From contig NZ_AP028908.1 of NCBI RefSeq assembly GCF_037076465.1, positions 1,426,001 to 1,490,000 of the forward strand: DNA of 64,000 nucleotides, read 5' to 3'. A program made the position numbers and the translations under genes. The number at the start of each line of letters is the position of its first letter. Position 1 is the first letter of the stretch. The DNA is from Pectobacterium araliae (lineage in GTDB: Bacteria; Pseudomonadota; Gammaproteobacteria; Enterobacterales; Enterobacteriaceae). Under the pieces are notes generated by a model. The model was not told where the DNA came from. It made no database searches and was given only the letters and a program-made list of their open reading frames with translations. Positions 9,588-18,946 of the stretch are shown here, piece after piece.

Positions 9588-10697
9588 ATGAACGCTACAG
9601 TCCCCGAACAACGTCCTGAAGCATTGCGTGCGATGGTCACCGGGGTTTTATCTACTTTTCAGCACCCGACACTGAAAAATAATCTGACGACACTGAATGC
9701 ACTGCGTCATTGTGCCTTGCTGGATAATGTGTTGCACATTGAACTGACGATGCCGTTTGTCTGGCTCAGTGGTTTGGCAGTATTAAAAGAAACGGTTAGC
9801 GATGAGTTATTACGTTTATCAGGCGCAAAGGCGGTGGAATGGCGCTTAACGCACGATATCGCTACGCTGCGCCGGGTTAACGATCAGGCTGGCGTGAAGG
9901 GAGTGAAGAACATCATTGCCGTCAGTTCCGGGAAAGGCGGGGTGGGTAAATCCAGTACGGCGGTCAACATGGCGCTGGCATTGGCGGCTGAAGGCGCCAA
10001 TGTGGGCATTCTGGATGCCGATATTTATGGACCTTCGATCCCTACCATGCTGGGTTCGGCCAGTGAACGACCCACTTCGCCGGATGGTCAACACATGGCG
10101 CCGATTATCGCGCATGGCCTGGCAACCAACTCGATTGGTTATCTGGTGACGGATGATAACGCCATGGTGTGGCGTGGGCCGATGGCGAGCAAAGCATTAC
10201 TGCAACTGCTGCAAGATACGCTTTGGCCGGATCTGGACTATCTGGTGTTAGATATGCCGCCGGGGACGGGGGATATCCAACTGACGCTGGCGCAGAATAT
10301 TCCTGTTACTGGTGCGGTCGTGGTGACGACGCCACAGGATATCGCGCTGATGGATGCCATGAAGGGGATTGCGATGTTCGAAAAAGTCAGCGTGCCAGTG
10401 CTGGGTGTCGTTGAGAACATGAGCGTCCATATCTGTAGCAACTGTGGTCATCTGGAGCCGATCTTCGGTACGGGCGGCGCGCAGAAGCTGGCGGAAAAAT
10501 ACCACTGCTCTTTGTTAGGTCAGCTTCCACTACATATCTCCTTGCGTGAAGACCTTGATCGCGGTGAGCCGACGGTGGTCAGCCAGCCAGATAGCGAGTT
10601 TACTGCGTTGTACCGTGAACTGGCAGGGCAGGTTGCCGCTCAACTTTACTGGCAGGGTAGCATTATCCCCAGTGAAATTTCTTTCCGAGCACTGTAG
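9588..10697 (+). CDS. apbC: Iron-sulfur cluster carrier protein ApbC (Mrp)
   Basis: A 369-residue P-loop NTPase of the Mrp/NBP35 family that binds and transfers [4Fe-4S] clusters to apoproteins in the cytoplasm. The N-terminal MIP18-like domain (about 10-90) is followed by a deviant Walker A (SSGKGGVGKSS, near residue 112) and 'VLDMPPGTGDIQLTLAQ' (Walker B region). The cluster-binding CxxC is visible as ICSNCGH near residue 285. AAGGAG precedes the ATG. The gene is divergent from metG, with a promoter-containing gap of about 220 bases. This arrangement, metG-apbC-udk-dcd-asmA, is the usual enterobacterial one. Confidence 0.95.
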   Translation: MNATVPEQRPEALRAMVTGVLSTFQHPTLKNNLTTLNALRHCALLDNVLHIELTMPFVWLSGLAVLKETVSDELLRLSGAKAVEWRLTHDIATLRRVNDQAGVKGVKNIIAVSSGKGGVGKSSTAVNMALALAAEGANVGILDADIYGPSIPTMLGSASERPTSPDGQHMAPIIAHGLATNSIGYLVTDDNAMVWRGPMASKALLQLLQDTLWPDLDYLVLDMPPGTGDIQLTLAQNIPVTGAVVVTTPQDIALMDAMKGIAMFEKVSVPVLGVVENMSVHICSNCGHLEPIFGTGGAQKLAEKYHCSLLGQLPLHISLREDLDRGEPTVVSQPDSEFTALYRELAGQVAAQLYWQGSIIPSEISFRAL

Positions 10698-10718
10698 CAT
10701 TTCCGTTAGTGAGTAAAA

Positions 10719-10738
10719 AGCCGGGATCTGTCCCGGCT
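10719..10738. terminator. Hairpin between apbC and udk
   Basis: A perfect 8-bp stem (AGCCGGGA / TCCCGGCT) with a 4-base loop lies 21 bases after the apbC stop codon. It lacks a T tract on plus but has TTTTT on the minus side. It may end apbC transcription weakly or block antisense transcripts. Confidence 0.5.
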
Positions 10739-10883
10739 GAACCAGCGTCAGCATTCGATTTCCCTGATGCGCAATACGTGGAAAGGGTGGCGTGAAAGCG
10801 GCTAACTCCCTATAATTGCACGTCAAAGCGCCCATTGGCGCATTCCCCTCTCTTTTATTTATGTTAATCAGGTCGTTAATACC

Positions 10884-11525
10884 ATGACTGATCAGTCTCA
10901 CCAGTGCGTCATCATCGGGATCTCGGGAGCGTCCGCTTCGGGTAAAAGTCTTATTTCCAGCACCTTGTATCGCGAATTGCGCGATCAGGTTGGTGATCAG
11001 CATATCGGGGTGATATCTGAAGACAGCTATTATAAAGATCAAAGCCATCTGACCATGGAAGAGCGGGTAAAAACCAACTATGACCACCCGAGTTCGATGG
11101 ATCACAGCCTGCTCATTAAGCATTTGCAAATGCTGAAAGCGGGCCAGGCAATTGAAGTTCCGCAGTACAGCTATGTCGAACACACCCGTAAACAGGAAAC
11201 GGTGCATATTGAGCTGAAAAAGGTCATTATCCTGGAAGGCATTTTGCTACTGACGGATGCACGTCTGCGTGATGAGATGAATTTCTCTATCTTTGTTGAT
11301 ACGCCGCTGGATATCTGCCTGCTGCGCCGCATGCGCCGCGACGTTAATGAACGGGGCCGTTCAATGGACTCGGTGATGGAGCAGTATCAGAAGACCGTAC
11401 GTCCGATGTTCCTGCAATTCATTGAGCCCTCGAAGCAGTATGCCGACATTATTGTGCCGCGCGGTGGGAAAAACCGCATCGCGATTGATATCTTGAAAGC
11501 CAAGATAAGCCAGTTTTTTGAATAA
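10884..11525 (+). CDS. udk: Uridine/cytidine kinase
   Basis: A 213-residue kinase (the same length as E. coli Udk) that phosphorylates uridine and cytidine to UMP and CMP in the pyrimidine salvage pathway. The P-loop [11 protein letters not shown] lies at about residues 12-22. 'SEDSYYKD' supplies the substrate-binding acidic residues, and '[21 protein letters not shown]' forms the lid/Arg region. It starts at ATG 10884 and dcd follows after about 70 bases. Confidence 0.96.
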   Translation: MTDQSHQCVIIGISGASASGKSLISSTLYRELRDQVGDQHIGVISEDSYYKDQSHLTMEERVKTNYDHPSSMDHSLLIKHLQMLKAGQAIEVPQYSYVEHTRKQETVHIELKKVIILEGILLLTDARLRDEMNFSIFVDTPLDICLLRRMRRDVNERGRSMDSVMEQYQKTVRPMFLQFIEPSKQYADIIVPRGGKNRIAIDILKAKISQFFE

Positions 11526-11596
11526 TATGTCCTGAATCATTCAGGTTGCGTGACCGAGGTTTATCCGATAGATACCCGTGTCGAATGGAGAATAAG

Positions 11597-12178
11597 ATGA
11601 GACTGTGTGACCGTGACATTGAAGCCTGGCTGGATGATGGCCGACTGGTGATTACGCCCCGTCCGCCAACAGAGAGAATCAGTGGCGCGACCGTTGATGT
11701 TCGTTTGGGAAATCAGTTTCGCGTCTTCCGCGGACACACTGCGGCTTTCATTGACTTAAGCGGCCCGAAAGATGAAGTCAGTGCGGCACTCGATCGCGTC
11801 ATGAGTGATGAAATCAATTTGCCAGAAGGCGAGGCATTCTTCTTGCACCCAGGAGAATTAGCGCTGGCAGTTACGTTTGAGTCCGTCACGCTACCAGATA
11901 ATTTGGTAGGCTGGTTGGATGGTCGTTCTTCGTTAGCCCGTCTGGGATTGATGGTTCACGTCACTGCACACCGTATCGATCCCGGTTGGCAAGGAAGAAT
12001 TGTGCTGGAGTTCTATAATTCAGGTAAGTTGCCGCTGGCGTTACGCCCCGGCATGATGATTGGCGCTCTGAGTTTTGAACCTCTTTCCGGGCCGGCGGCT
12101 CGCCCGTACAACCGCCGTCAGGACGCCAAGTATAAAGATCAGCAGGGTGCGGTAGCGAGCCGGATCGATAAAGACTGA
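11597..12178 (+). CDS. dcd: dCTP deaminase
   Basis: A 193-residue enzyme (identical in length to E. coli Dcd) that deaminates dCTP to dUTP, the main source of dTMP precursors in enterobacteria. The start at 11597 gives [15 protein letters not shown] and has a GGAG site 8 bases before it; the upstream extension is not supported. '[17 protein letters not shown]' (about 106-122) carries the conserved catalytic region, and '[19 protein letters not shown]' the catalytic Glu. It lies between udk and asmA. Confidence 0.96.
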   Translation: MRLCDRDIEAWLDDGRLVITPRPPTERISGATVDVRLGNQFRVFRGHTAAFIDLSGPKDEVSAALDRVMSDEINLPEGEAFFLHPGELALAVTFESVTLPDNLVGWLDGRSSLARLGLMVHVTAHRIDPGWQGRIVLEFYNSGKLPLALRPGMMIGALSFEPLSGPAARPYNRRQDAKYKDQQGAVASRIDKD

Positions 12179-12241
12179 GCGTCTGGTTATAGGTCTGTAA
12201 CATAAAAACCAGACAGTCGCGCGTTTCGCAATGAGGATGGC

Positions 12242-14077
12242 ATGAGAAGATTTCTGACGACGCTGTCAATTCTGCTTGTGGTGCTGGTGGCAGGAATGAC
12301 GGCCTTGGTCGTACTGGTTAATCCCAATGACTTCCGTGCTTACATGGTGAAGCAGGTTGAGGAACGTAGCGGCTACCGTCTGCAACTTGATGGCGATCTG
12401 CGCTGGCATGTGTGGCCGCAACTGAGTATTTTATCTGGCGGTATGTCATTAAGTGCCCCGGGCTCCAGTGCGCCTATTGTCAGTGCTGAGAATATGCGTC
12501 TCGATGTGCAACTGTGGCCGTTGTTGTCGCATAAGCTTGCGGTCAAGCAGGTGATGTTGAAAGGGGCCATTATTCGTCTGACGCCGGAAAGTGAAGCCAG
12601 GCAGGCCAGCAATGCACCCATCGCTCCAGCGGGCTCGCAGACGCCATCCGAAGAGCGACGCTGGCGTCTGGATATCGGCAAGATAAAAATCGCCGATAGC
12701 CTGCTAATTTTGCAACGCAGTAATAATGAACAGATTAATGTTCGTGATATTAACCTTGCGATGGAGCAGAACAGCGACCGCCAAGTCAATATCGAATTAT
12801 CGAGCCGTATCAATCGCGATCAGCGTGATATCGCTTTCTCTCTCGCCGCAGATGTCGATCTGTTGCGTTTCCCTCAGCAAGTCAACGCCAGTATCACCAA
12901 ACTGGATTACCAACTTCAGGGCGTTGGAATACCGGCAAACGGTATCCGCGGGACAGGACGTGTTCAGGCAAGTTATCAGCAGCAGCCTGAAAAAATCACG
13001 TTCAGCCAGTTTTCACTCAACACCAATAATAGCCAACTGTCGGGGGCGGGTAGTGTGACGCTGGGTGATATCCCCCATTACGAGCTGGATTTGTTGTCTG
13101 GGAAGCTGGATCTAGATTCTCTGCTGGGGATTGCGGCGGTAAAAGAAAATAACGCTGCTACGGTAGCGATTAAGCCATTAGCCCCTGTCATTTCAAACGA
13201 AGCTGAAGCGTCCGAGCCAGAAGATAGCTTACAGCGATTCACTGCGCGTCTGTCGCTACAGGCTGCATCGCTGATTTACCGTGGCCTTGATGTCCGCCAA
13301 TTCACATTACGGGCAGATAATAAGCCAGGGCTACTCGATATTTCGACTTTAAGTGGCGAACTGGGCAGCGGGCGTTTCTCATTGCCCGCGAAGGTTGTGA
13401 CGAAACCATCAACGACCATCACGTTACGACCCGACCTCAAGGATATTGAACTGTCTCAACTGATGTCTGCGTTTGCGCTACCTGCCGAGTCGGTCAGCGG
13501 AAAATTGTCGATGACGGGACAATTCAGCGGCAATAGCGTTGCGCTGCCTGCTTTGTTCCAGCAGTGGCAAGGAACGGCGGCGCTGCAAGCCAATAATGTC
13601 CGTCTACAGGGCTTGAATATTCAGCAAATGGTGCAGATGGCCGTGGCACGTAGCAACGGCAATGTGCGTGGGCAAGAGCGCTACGAGCGTTATACCGAAC
13701 TGCAACAGCTGACCGGAAAAGTACAATTGAACGCAGGTAAGTTACGTCTTACCGATCTCAATGGTCGCTCTGAGCTGCTGTCGCTAAGCGGTGTCGGTCA
13801 ATTCGATTTGCCAGCTCAGACGTGTGATGTCAACGTGAATGTTTCTATCACGCAAGGGTGGCAAGGGGATGAGCAACTGGTCAGCGTATTGAAAAATACG
13901 GCAATTCCGTTACGCGTCTATGGCGAATGGGATAAATTGAATTACCAGTTGCAGGTAGATCAATTGCTGCGTAAACGCCTACAGGATGAACTGAAGAAAC
14001 GCCTGAATGATTGGGCCAGCCAAAATCAGCAAAACCAGAAGGGCAAAGATCTGAAGCAACTGCTCGACCGTCTTTAA
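12242..14077 (+). CDS. asmA: AsmA family outer-membrane assembly protein
   Basis: A 611-residue inner-membrane-anchored protein of the AsmA family, thought to take part in lipid or outer-membrane homeostasis. One N-terminal membrane segment (about 5-26, 'LTTLSILLVVLVAGMTALVVLV') is followed by the conserved 'NPNDFRAYMVKQVEERSGYRLQLDGDLRW'. A long periplasmic domain ends in a charged 'LLRKRLQDELKKRLNDW' tail. A low-complexity stretch at about 295-325 ('AATVAIKPLAPVISNEAEASEPED') is a probable linker. GAGGAT precedes the ATG. Confidence 0.93.
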   Translation: MRRFLTTLSILLVVLVAGMTALVVLVNPNDFRAYMVKQVEERSGYRLQLDGDLRWHVWPQLSILSGGMSLSAPGSSAPIVSAENMRLDVQLWPLLSHKLAVKQVMLKGAIIRLTPESEARQASNAPIAPAGSQTPSEERRWRLDIGKIKIADSLLILQRSNNEQINVRDINLAMEQNSDRQVNIELSSRINRDQRDIAFSLAADVDLLRFPQQVNASITKLDYQLQGVGIPANGIRGTGRVQASYQQQPEKITFSQFSLNTNNSQLSGAGSVTLGDIPHYELDLLSGKLDLDSLLGIAAVKENNAATVAIKPLAPVISNEAEASEPEDSLQRFTARLSLQAASLIYRGLDVRQFTLRADNKPGLLDISTLSGELGSGRFSLPAKVVTKPSTTITLRPDLKDIELSQLMSAFALPAESVSGKLSMTGQFSGNSVALPALFQQWQGTAALQANNVRLQGLNIQQMVQMAVARSNGNVRGQERYERYTELQQLTGKVQLNAGKLRLTDLNGRSELLSLSGVGQFDLPAQTCDVNVNVSITQGWQGDEQLVSVLKNTAIPLRVYGEWDKLNYQLQVDQLLRKRLQDELKKRLNDWASQNQQNQKGKDLKQLLDRL

Positions 14078-14100
14078 TTTCCAGAAATGCTGTGTTCCAG

Positions 14101-14132
14101 GCCGATTTGCTGATTCCCGCCAGCAAATCGGC
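14101..14132 (+). terminator. Strong hairpin downstream of asmA
   Basis: A perfect 12-bp inverted repeat (GCCGATTTGCTG / CAGCAAATCGGC) with an 8-base loop lies 24 bases after asmA. It has no immediate T run, though T-rich sequence begins about 20 bases on. It is a probable terminator or mRNA 3'-end stabiliser. Confidence 0.6.
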
Positions 14133-14330
14133 GGCTTATCCTCAATGATTTCCTTTAATTTTTCATACTTCCCCAGACAAACTTTGTGTTCGATGTCTCT
14201 TTTTTAACGCTGTATATTAATATTTTTCTCTTTTTTTATTTTCTAAAGCAGTAAACTCCGCCCCCTGTTTTCGGTGCGGTACATATTCCGCTGCCGGGGA
14301 ATGTCTGTCAGATAATTTATTACTCAGGTA

Positions 14331-15695
14331 TTGAAACTCACTATGCTCGAACTTTTGATTGGTGTTGCTGTAACGATTCTGGTTGGTCGTTACATTATAA
14401 AAGGGTACTCCGCGACTGGCGTGTTGTTGGTGGGAGGCCTGTTACTCTTGGCAATCAGTGCCATGGTGGGGAAAAACGTCTTGCCAGCCAGTGCGAAAGC
14501 GACGGGCTGGAGTGCAACGGATATTGTTGAATACGTAAAAATCTTGCTGATGAGCCGCGGTGGCGATCTCGGCATGATGATTATGGTGCTGTGTGGCTTT
14601 GCCGCGTATATGACGCACATCGGTGCCAATGATGTCGTCGTTAAGCTGGTTTCCCGCCCGCTGAAAATGATCAACTCGCCTTATTTGCTGATGATTGCGG
14701 CCTATTTTGTCGCTTGTCTGATGTCGCTCGCGGTGTCATCGGCGACGGGACTCGGTGTGCTGCTGATGGCAACACTGTTCCCCGTCATGGTGAACGTCGG
14801 TATTAGTCGCGGCGCTGCGGCGGCAATCTGTGCTTCTCCCGTGGCATTGATCCTGTCACCGACCTCGGGCGACGTGGTGCTTGCCGCACAGGCATCGCAG
14901 ATGAAATTAGTGGATTTTGCCTTTAAGGCCACGTTGCCCATTTCCATCATGGCGATCGTGTGTATGGCTGTCGCGCATTTCTTCTGGCAGCGCTATCTGG
15001 ATAACAAAGCGAATGTCAGCCATGAGATTCTGGATGTCAGTGAAATCGCGACGAATGCGCCGCGTTTTTACGCCATTCTGCCGTTTACGCCGATCGTGGG
15101 TGTACTGATATTTGATGGTAAATGGGGGCCGGAGCTTCATATTATTACTGTGTTGGTTATCTGTATGGTGCTGGCGGCGATGCTGGAATTTGTCCGCTCG
15201 TTCAATGCGAAAAACGTGTTTGATGGGCTGGATGTGGCCTATCGTGGCATGGCTGATGCCTTCTCTAGCGTCGTAATTCTGCTGGTTGCGGCTGGCGTAT
15301 TTGCTCAGGGGCTTGGCACGATAGGCTTTATCAGCGGGCTGATCGGCCTTGCTCAGTCATTTGGTAGCGGTGGGTTGGTGATTATGTTGGTGTTGGTGGT
15401 AATCACGATGCTGGCCGCGATGACCACCGGTTCGGGCAATGCGCCGTTCTATGCGTTTGTTGAGTTGATTCCAAAGTTGGCATCGCAAATGGGTATCAAT
15501 CCTGCCTATCTTGCCATCCCGATGCTTCAGGCTTCCAATTTGGGTCGTACCATTTCTCCGGTATCCGGCGTGGTGGTTGCTGTGGCAGGAATGGCAAAAA
15601 TATCGCCGTTTGAAGTGGTGAAGCGCACCTCTGTTCCGGTTCTGGTCGGGCTGATTGTGGTAGTGGTGGTGACTGAGATTATGATCCCTGCCTGA
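14331..15695 (+). CDS. dcuC: Anaerobic C4-dicarboxylate transporter DcuC
   Basis: An inner-membrane protein of 454 residues with many transmembrane helices. Family members export succinate and exchange fumarate during anaerobic growth and fermentation. Long segments match E. coli DcuC, for example 'RYIIKGYSATGVL', 'IVEYVKILLMSRGGDLGMMIM', 'GFAAYMTHIGAND' and 'VACLMSLAVSSATGLGVLLMATLFPVMVN'. The start is uncertain. TTG at 14331 gives MKLTMLELLIG, which aligns with the E. coli N-terminus (MLTFIELLIG); ATG at 14343 gives a protein four residues shorter. Neither has an ideally spaced ribosome site. Confidence 0.94.
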   Translation: MKLTMLELLIGVAVTILVGRYIIKGYSATGVLLVGGLLLLAISAMVGKNVLPASAKATGWSATDIVEYVKILLMSRGGDLGMMIMVLCGFAAYMTHIGANDVVVKLVSRPLKMINSPYLLMIAAYFVACLMSLAVSSATGLGVLLMATLFPVMVNVGISRGAAAAICASPVALILSPTSGDVVLAAQASQMKLVDFAFKATLPISIMAIVCMAVAHFFWQRYLDNKANVSHEILDVSEIATNAPRFYAILPFTPIVGVLIFDGKWGPELHIITVLVICMVLAAMLEFVRSFNAKNVFDGLDVAYRGMADAFSSVVILLVAAGVFAQGLGTIGFISGLIGLAQSFGSGGLVIMLVLVVITMLAAMTTGSGNAPFYAFVELIPKLASQMGINPAYLAIPMLQASNLGRTISPVSGVVVAVAGMAKISPFEVVKRTSVPVLVGLIVVVVVTEIMIPA

Positions 15696-15715
15696 TAACT
15701 GAAATGAGGTAATCG

Positions 15716-15741
15716 GCACCTTTAGTGTGGTCTAAAGGTGC
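15716..15741. terminator. Bidirectional terminator between dcuC and hepT
   Basis: A perfect 10-bp stem (GCACCTTTAG / CTAAAGGTGC) with a 6-base loop separates the convergent dcuC and hepT genes and overlaps the hepT stop codon. Confidence 0.65.
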
Positions 15742-16151
15742 TGGCTGTTGCTGTATTGGAGTATTTCTTTGATAAAATGCTCAAAATCACTTAAACGATG
15801 GAAAATGACGTGGATGACAATATCCAGATTCAGTGCCTGATAGTCATGCACTGCAATATTTTTTAATCCCACCATTTTTTGCAAATTGTCAGACAGATCA
15901 GCAGTAATCATCTGGTTTGCAGCGAGAAGTGCGAAACTATCGCGGCTACTTTGTGGTATGCCTAGCTGCTTGATACGGATAAGATAATTAGCGATATCAA
16001 TAGCGGCTTCGCAGGCGCGTTGTATATTCAGTATGACGGAATCTTGCTTGGTGAAGTTTTGACGAAACCCTTCCTCAGTATCGAATTCCTCACGAATACG
16101 ACGTAGGCATCTTTGTATGGTGCTGCTTTTGTTAAGCAAGATATCTGTCAT
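15732..16151 (-). CDS. hepT: HepT-like HEPN toxin (type VII toxin-antitoxin)
   Basis: A 139-residue all-helical HEPN-domain (DUF86) protein. HepT toxins are RNases with an RX4-6H motif that are silenced when the partner MntA adds AMP to a nearby tyrosine. Here the motif region reads 'GLKNIAVHDYQ': His102 and Tyr104 are present, but the usual Arg is Lys97 (AAA, 15861-15863). The gene overlaps mntA by 4 bases (ATGA), the standard coupling in this system. The substitution may leave the RNase weak or inactive. Assignment to the family is firm; activity is open. Confidence 0.85.
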   Translation of the reverse strand: MTDILLNKSSTIQRCLRRIREEFDTEEGFRQNFTKQDSVILNIQRACEAAIDIANYLIRIKQLGIPQSSRDSFALLAANQMITADLSDNLQKMVGLKNIAVHDYQALNLDIVIHVIFHRLSDFEHFIKEILQYSNSQHL

Positions 16152-16531
16152 GCTTTTAGATCCTGATGAAAACTACGAATGATATCCGCGCGCTCTTTTT
16201 GCAGATGCTGGTACATCGAAAGTGTTGTCATTTCAAATTCCTCCGCTGCTGTTTCCGCATCATAAAGCAGCTTGCCGTTACGCACGATCTCCATTTTTAA
16301 TACCGTTGAAGCCTGCAATAAATCGATAAGATCGACGTCATGACCCACTTCCTTTGCTAATTGATTAGATAGCTCCCAGCGTTCAACGGGATCCAGTGCT
16401 CTTGTAGCCATGATGGCGATATCAACGTCGCTGTCCGCTCTGGCATTGCCTGTAGCCTGGGAACCAAAGAGATAAATAATTTTGATGTCGGGCATCTGTT
16501 TTTTCAGTGTCAAAACGATCTTATCGAACAT
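16148..16531 (-). CDS. mntA: MntA-like nucleotidyltransferase antitoxin
   Basis: A 127-residue minimal nucleotidyltransferase. The motif GSQATGNARADSDVDIAI (about residues 23-40) is a complete GSX10DXD active site, and 'HDVDLIDLL' supplies the third acidic residue. MntA enzymes inactivate HepT by transferring AMP to its conserved tyrosine. It lies immediately upstream of hepT with overlapping stop and start codons. The C-terminal tail after about residue 95 is a helical extension ('MTTLSMYQHLQKERADIIRSFHQDLKA'). Confidence 0.88.
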   Translation of the reverse strand: MFDKIVLTLKKQMPDIKIIYLFGSQATGNARADSDVDIAIMATRALDPVERWELSNQLAKEVGHDVDLIDLLQASTVLKMEIVRNGKLLYDAETAAEEFEMTTLSMYQHLQKERADIIRSFHQDLKA

Positions 16532-16647
16532 GTGATAGCCACCGCTTCTACGATTATCTTATTGTCTGACAGGATGGTTCGAACATCAATTTATTGCCAA
16601 TCAAGGAAGGGGAGAAGTCATCTGCCCTTTATATTTCTCCTACTTCA

Positions 16648-18234
16648 TCACACTTCAAAATCAGTCTGTGGTTCGTCATTTGGTGTGATGCGAACTTCCA
16701 CAATACGGTGACTTTCTACCGCCAAAATAGTGAACTGATAACCATCGATTGATAAGGTATCACCCACCTGTGGAACCCGCTGCGCGTGTTCCATCAATAG
16801 CCCTGCCAACGTGTAGTATTCCCGCTTCTCATCCAGCGTCAACGGGACATACATCGCCAGGTCTTCCAGCGGAATATAGCCATTGACGATCCAACTGCCG
16901 TCGTCATTTTGCTGAATACTGTGGCGCGCATCCCGCTCTTCCCCTTCTCGCGGCAGGTTGCCCGCGATGGTTTCCATCACATCGCTTAATGTGACAATCC
17001 CTTCCATTGAACCAAACTCATCAACGACAAACGCAAAATGTGTTCTTCCTTCTCTAAACTGCTCCAGCGCTTGTAAAAGCGAAAGCTGTTCAGGAAAGAC
17101 CAACGGCTGACGAATGAGAATACGCAGGTTAAACGGCTCGCGATTGAGCTGCTGCTGGAGTAAATCGGCAACATTGATGATGCCCAGTGGTTCATCAGAG
17201 GTATTGCTGTCGGTAACTACAAGTCGGGAATGCTGGTTGCTCGTTAACAGCTTAGCGAGTGCATCCTGAGTAATATCCAGCTCAACTGACTCGATATCAT
17301 GTCGTGACGTCATGATGCTGCTGATGGTCCGCTGGGCCAGTCCCAATACCCGTTTTATCATGCGGCGTTCCTGAATATTGAAAACTTCCCTGCCTGCCCG
17401 AGTGTTGTCTGCAATCATTGACGAGGTTTGATTGTCCAGCTCGGCTTCTTCATGGTTGCCGCGCAGAATACGCAAAACCACCTCGGCGGTACGTTGGCGT
17501 AGTGGAACGGAAGAAGAAAGAAAGCGTCGACGGTTAAACAGGGACACCTGATTCAACATCTCAATCAATACCGAGAAACCTATCGCAGCGTAGAGATAGC
17601 CTTTAGGAATGTGGTAACCAAACGCGTCCGCCACCAGGCTGAATCCAATCATTAGCAGGAAGCTGAGGCATAGGATAACGATGGTCGGGTGCTCAGCGAC
17701 AAAGCGGGTCAGCGGTTTACTGGCTAGCAACATCAGGAAGATGGCAATCGTCACGGCGGACATCATGACCAGCAGATGGTCGGTCATGCCGACGGCGGTA
17801 ATCACGGAATCCAGAGAGAATATGGCATCCAGTACCACAATCTGGGCGACTACCGGCCAGAAACGCGCACCTTTACGCTGAGCCTGCTGCTCCTCATCTT
17901 TTCCTTCGAGTCGCTCATTGAGCTCCATGGTGGCTTTAAAAAGTAGAAATAACCCACCAACCAGCATGATGACATCACGAGCGCTGAATGCGTGCTCAAG
18001 GAACGTGAATAGAGGGGTAGTCAACGATACCAGCCAGGAAATGGACGTCAGCAAGCCCAGCCGCATAATCAGGGCAAGTAACAGACCGACGACTCTGGCT
18101 TTATCGCGTTGCTCTTTTGGGAGTTTCTCAGCCAGAATGGCGATGAAGATAAGATTATCAATGCCCAGAACCAGTTCCAGGACAACCAGCGTGGCCAACC
18201 CGGCCCATATCGTTGGATCAGCGATCCACTCCAT
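16648..18234 (-). CDS. yoaE: TerC-family membrane protein with CBS pair and CorC/HlyC domain
   Basis: A 528-residue inner-membrane protein like E. coli YoaE. The N-terminal TerC domain (about 1-240) has some seven transmembrane helices with the signature acidic motifs '[12 protein letters not shown]' and '[16 protein letters not shown]'. A paired CBS domain follows (about 300-425, including '[24 protein letters not shown]' and '[22 protein letters not shown]'), then a CorC/HlyC transporter-associated domain at the C-terminus. TerC proteins are linked to metal-ion export, notably manganese. AAAGGTG lies before the ATG. It diverges from the polysaccharide locus. No manganese riboswitch was recognised upstream. 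Confidence 0.9.
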   Translation of the reverse strand: MEWIADPTIWAGLATLVVLELVLGIDNLIFIAILAEKLPKEQRDKARVVGLLLALIMRLGLLTSISWLVSLTTPLFTFLEHAFSARDVIMLVGGLFLLFKATMELNERLEGKDEEQQAQRKGARFWPVVAQIVVLDAIFSLDSVITAVGMTDHLLVMMSAVTIAIFLMLLASKPLTRFVAEHPTIVILCLSFLLMIGFSLVADAFGYHIPKGYLYAAIGFSVLIEMLNQVSLFNRRRFLSSSVPLRQRTAEVVLRILRGNHEEAELDNQTSSMIADNTRAGREVFNIQERRMIKRVLGLAQRTISSIMTSRHDIESVELDITQDALAKLLTSNQHSRLVVTDSNTSDEPLGIINVADLLQQQLNREPFNLRILIRQPLVFPEQLSLLQALEQFREGRTHFAFVVDEFGSMEGIVTLSDVMETIAGNLPREGEERDARHSIQQNDDGSWIVNGYIPLEDLAMYVPLTLDEKREYYTLAGLLMEHAQRVPQVGDTLSIDGYQFTILAVESHRIVEVRITPNDEPQTDFEV

Positions 18235-18638
18235 AGCTATTTTTTCACCTTTAAATGAACATAACCTTGATAGCGTATCAGGGCGTGAACAGATGAACCA
18301 GAATTTGCAGGGATATTCTTTAGTAAGCGGTGCTGTGCGCAGAGATTATGACGTATTTTTGTCCGTTTTTTATATTCAGAATGTCAGATTAAGGTTAGCT
18401 AATGTTAAAAAAATCCCATTATCGATCTTAAACAAAATTTTATGCTGTATAACGGGGATACAGGTCGTAACATTTGATCGTGCCATGTATCCGAGCATAG
18501 AATACTGCGCTGCTGCTAATCTCCACACATCATGTGGTTTTACATCTCGAGCAGCCGTTTTTATGGCTGAAACAGGCTGAGTTTATTCTTTTAGTTGGTT
18601 TTTTATACTTATGGAGGTTGTGCCACAATGGATGTTCA

Positions 18639-18652
18639 TAGTCTTATTCCTA
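18639..18652 (+). promoter_or_regulatory. Candidate RcsAB box
   Basis: The sequence TAGTCTTATTCCTA has a right half (TATTCCTA) equal to that of the RcsAB consensus TAAGAATATTCCTA, but a poor left half. It lies about 270 bases upstream of the JUMPstart element, a plausible place for activation of a capsule promoter. Confidence 0.35.
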
Positions 18653-18909
18653 AAAACCCCGCCCTAAACATCTTGTTCTTGTGCTCCCACTTGAGTGGTC
18701 AATACTATGTTAGTTCTTTGGGCTAAGTAGACCGCTTCACACTGAGGATATGGTTTACCTAATGTATCTATTGTCACAAGGGTATCCGGTTGGCGGTATA
18801 CTCTATCTGTACAATAAAAATCATAACATATACGTAACTCAACGCTTTAAAATTTAAACCCCAGGACAGGGGCTGTACTTTGATAGTGCATTGGTAGCTA
18901 CAAGCCAAG

Positions 18910-18921
18910 GGCGGTAGCGTG
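18910..18921 (+). promoter_or_regulatory. JUMPstart / ops element (RfaH recruitment)
   Basis: The motif GGCGGTAGCGTG matches the ops element (GGCGGTAGnnT) that pauses RNA polymerase and recruits RfaH to allow transcription of long polysaccharide operons. The flanking 'GCTACAAGCCAAG' fits the JUMPstart context. It lies 25 bases before the first gene. Confidence 0.9.
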
Positions 18922-18946
18922 CCTAAAGCAAAACTCAATATGGGCT

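Larger units (their letters stand above)
18235..18946 (+). promoter_or_regulatory. Long regulatory leader of the polysaccharide locus
   Basis: A stretch of about 700 bases with no convincing gene separates yoaE (minus) from the first polysaccharide gene (plus). It is AT-rich and contains a candidate RcsAB box (18639-18652) and an ops/JUMPstart element (18910-18921). Long leaders of this kind are usual for RcsAB- and RfaH-controlled capsule operons. Confidence 0.75.

Noticed and set aside
10530..11207. 225-codon open frame antisense to apbC/udk
   Set aside because: It spans two real genes on the other strand and the gap between them, with no recognisable domain.
11530..11546. Short inverted repeat CCTGAAT-C-ATTCAGG after udk
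   Set aside because: A one-base loop cannot form a normal terminator hairpin and no T run follows; dcd is probably co-transcribed.
18235..18330. Possible manganese (yybP-ykoY) riboswitch upstream of yoaE
   Set aside because: TerC genes often have one, but no conserved core sequence or paired elements could be found.
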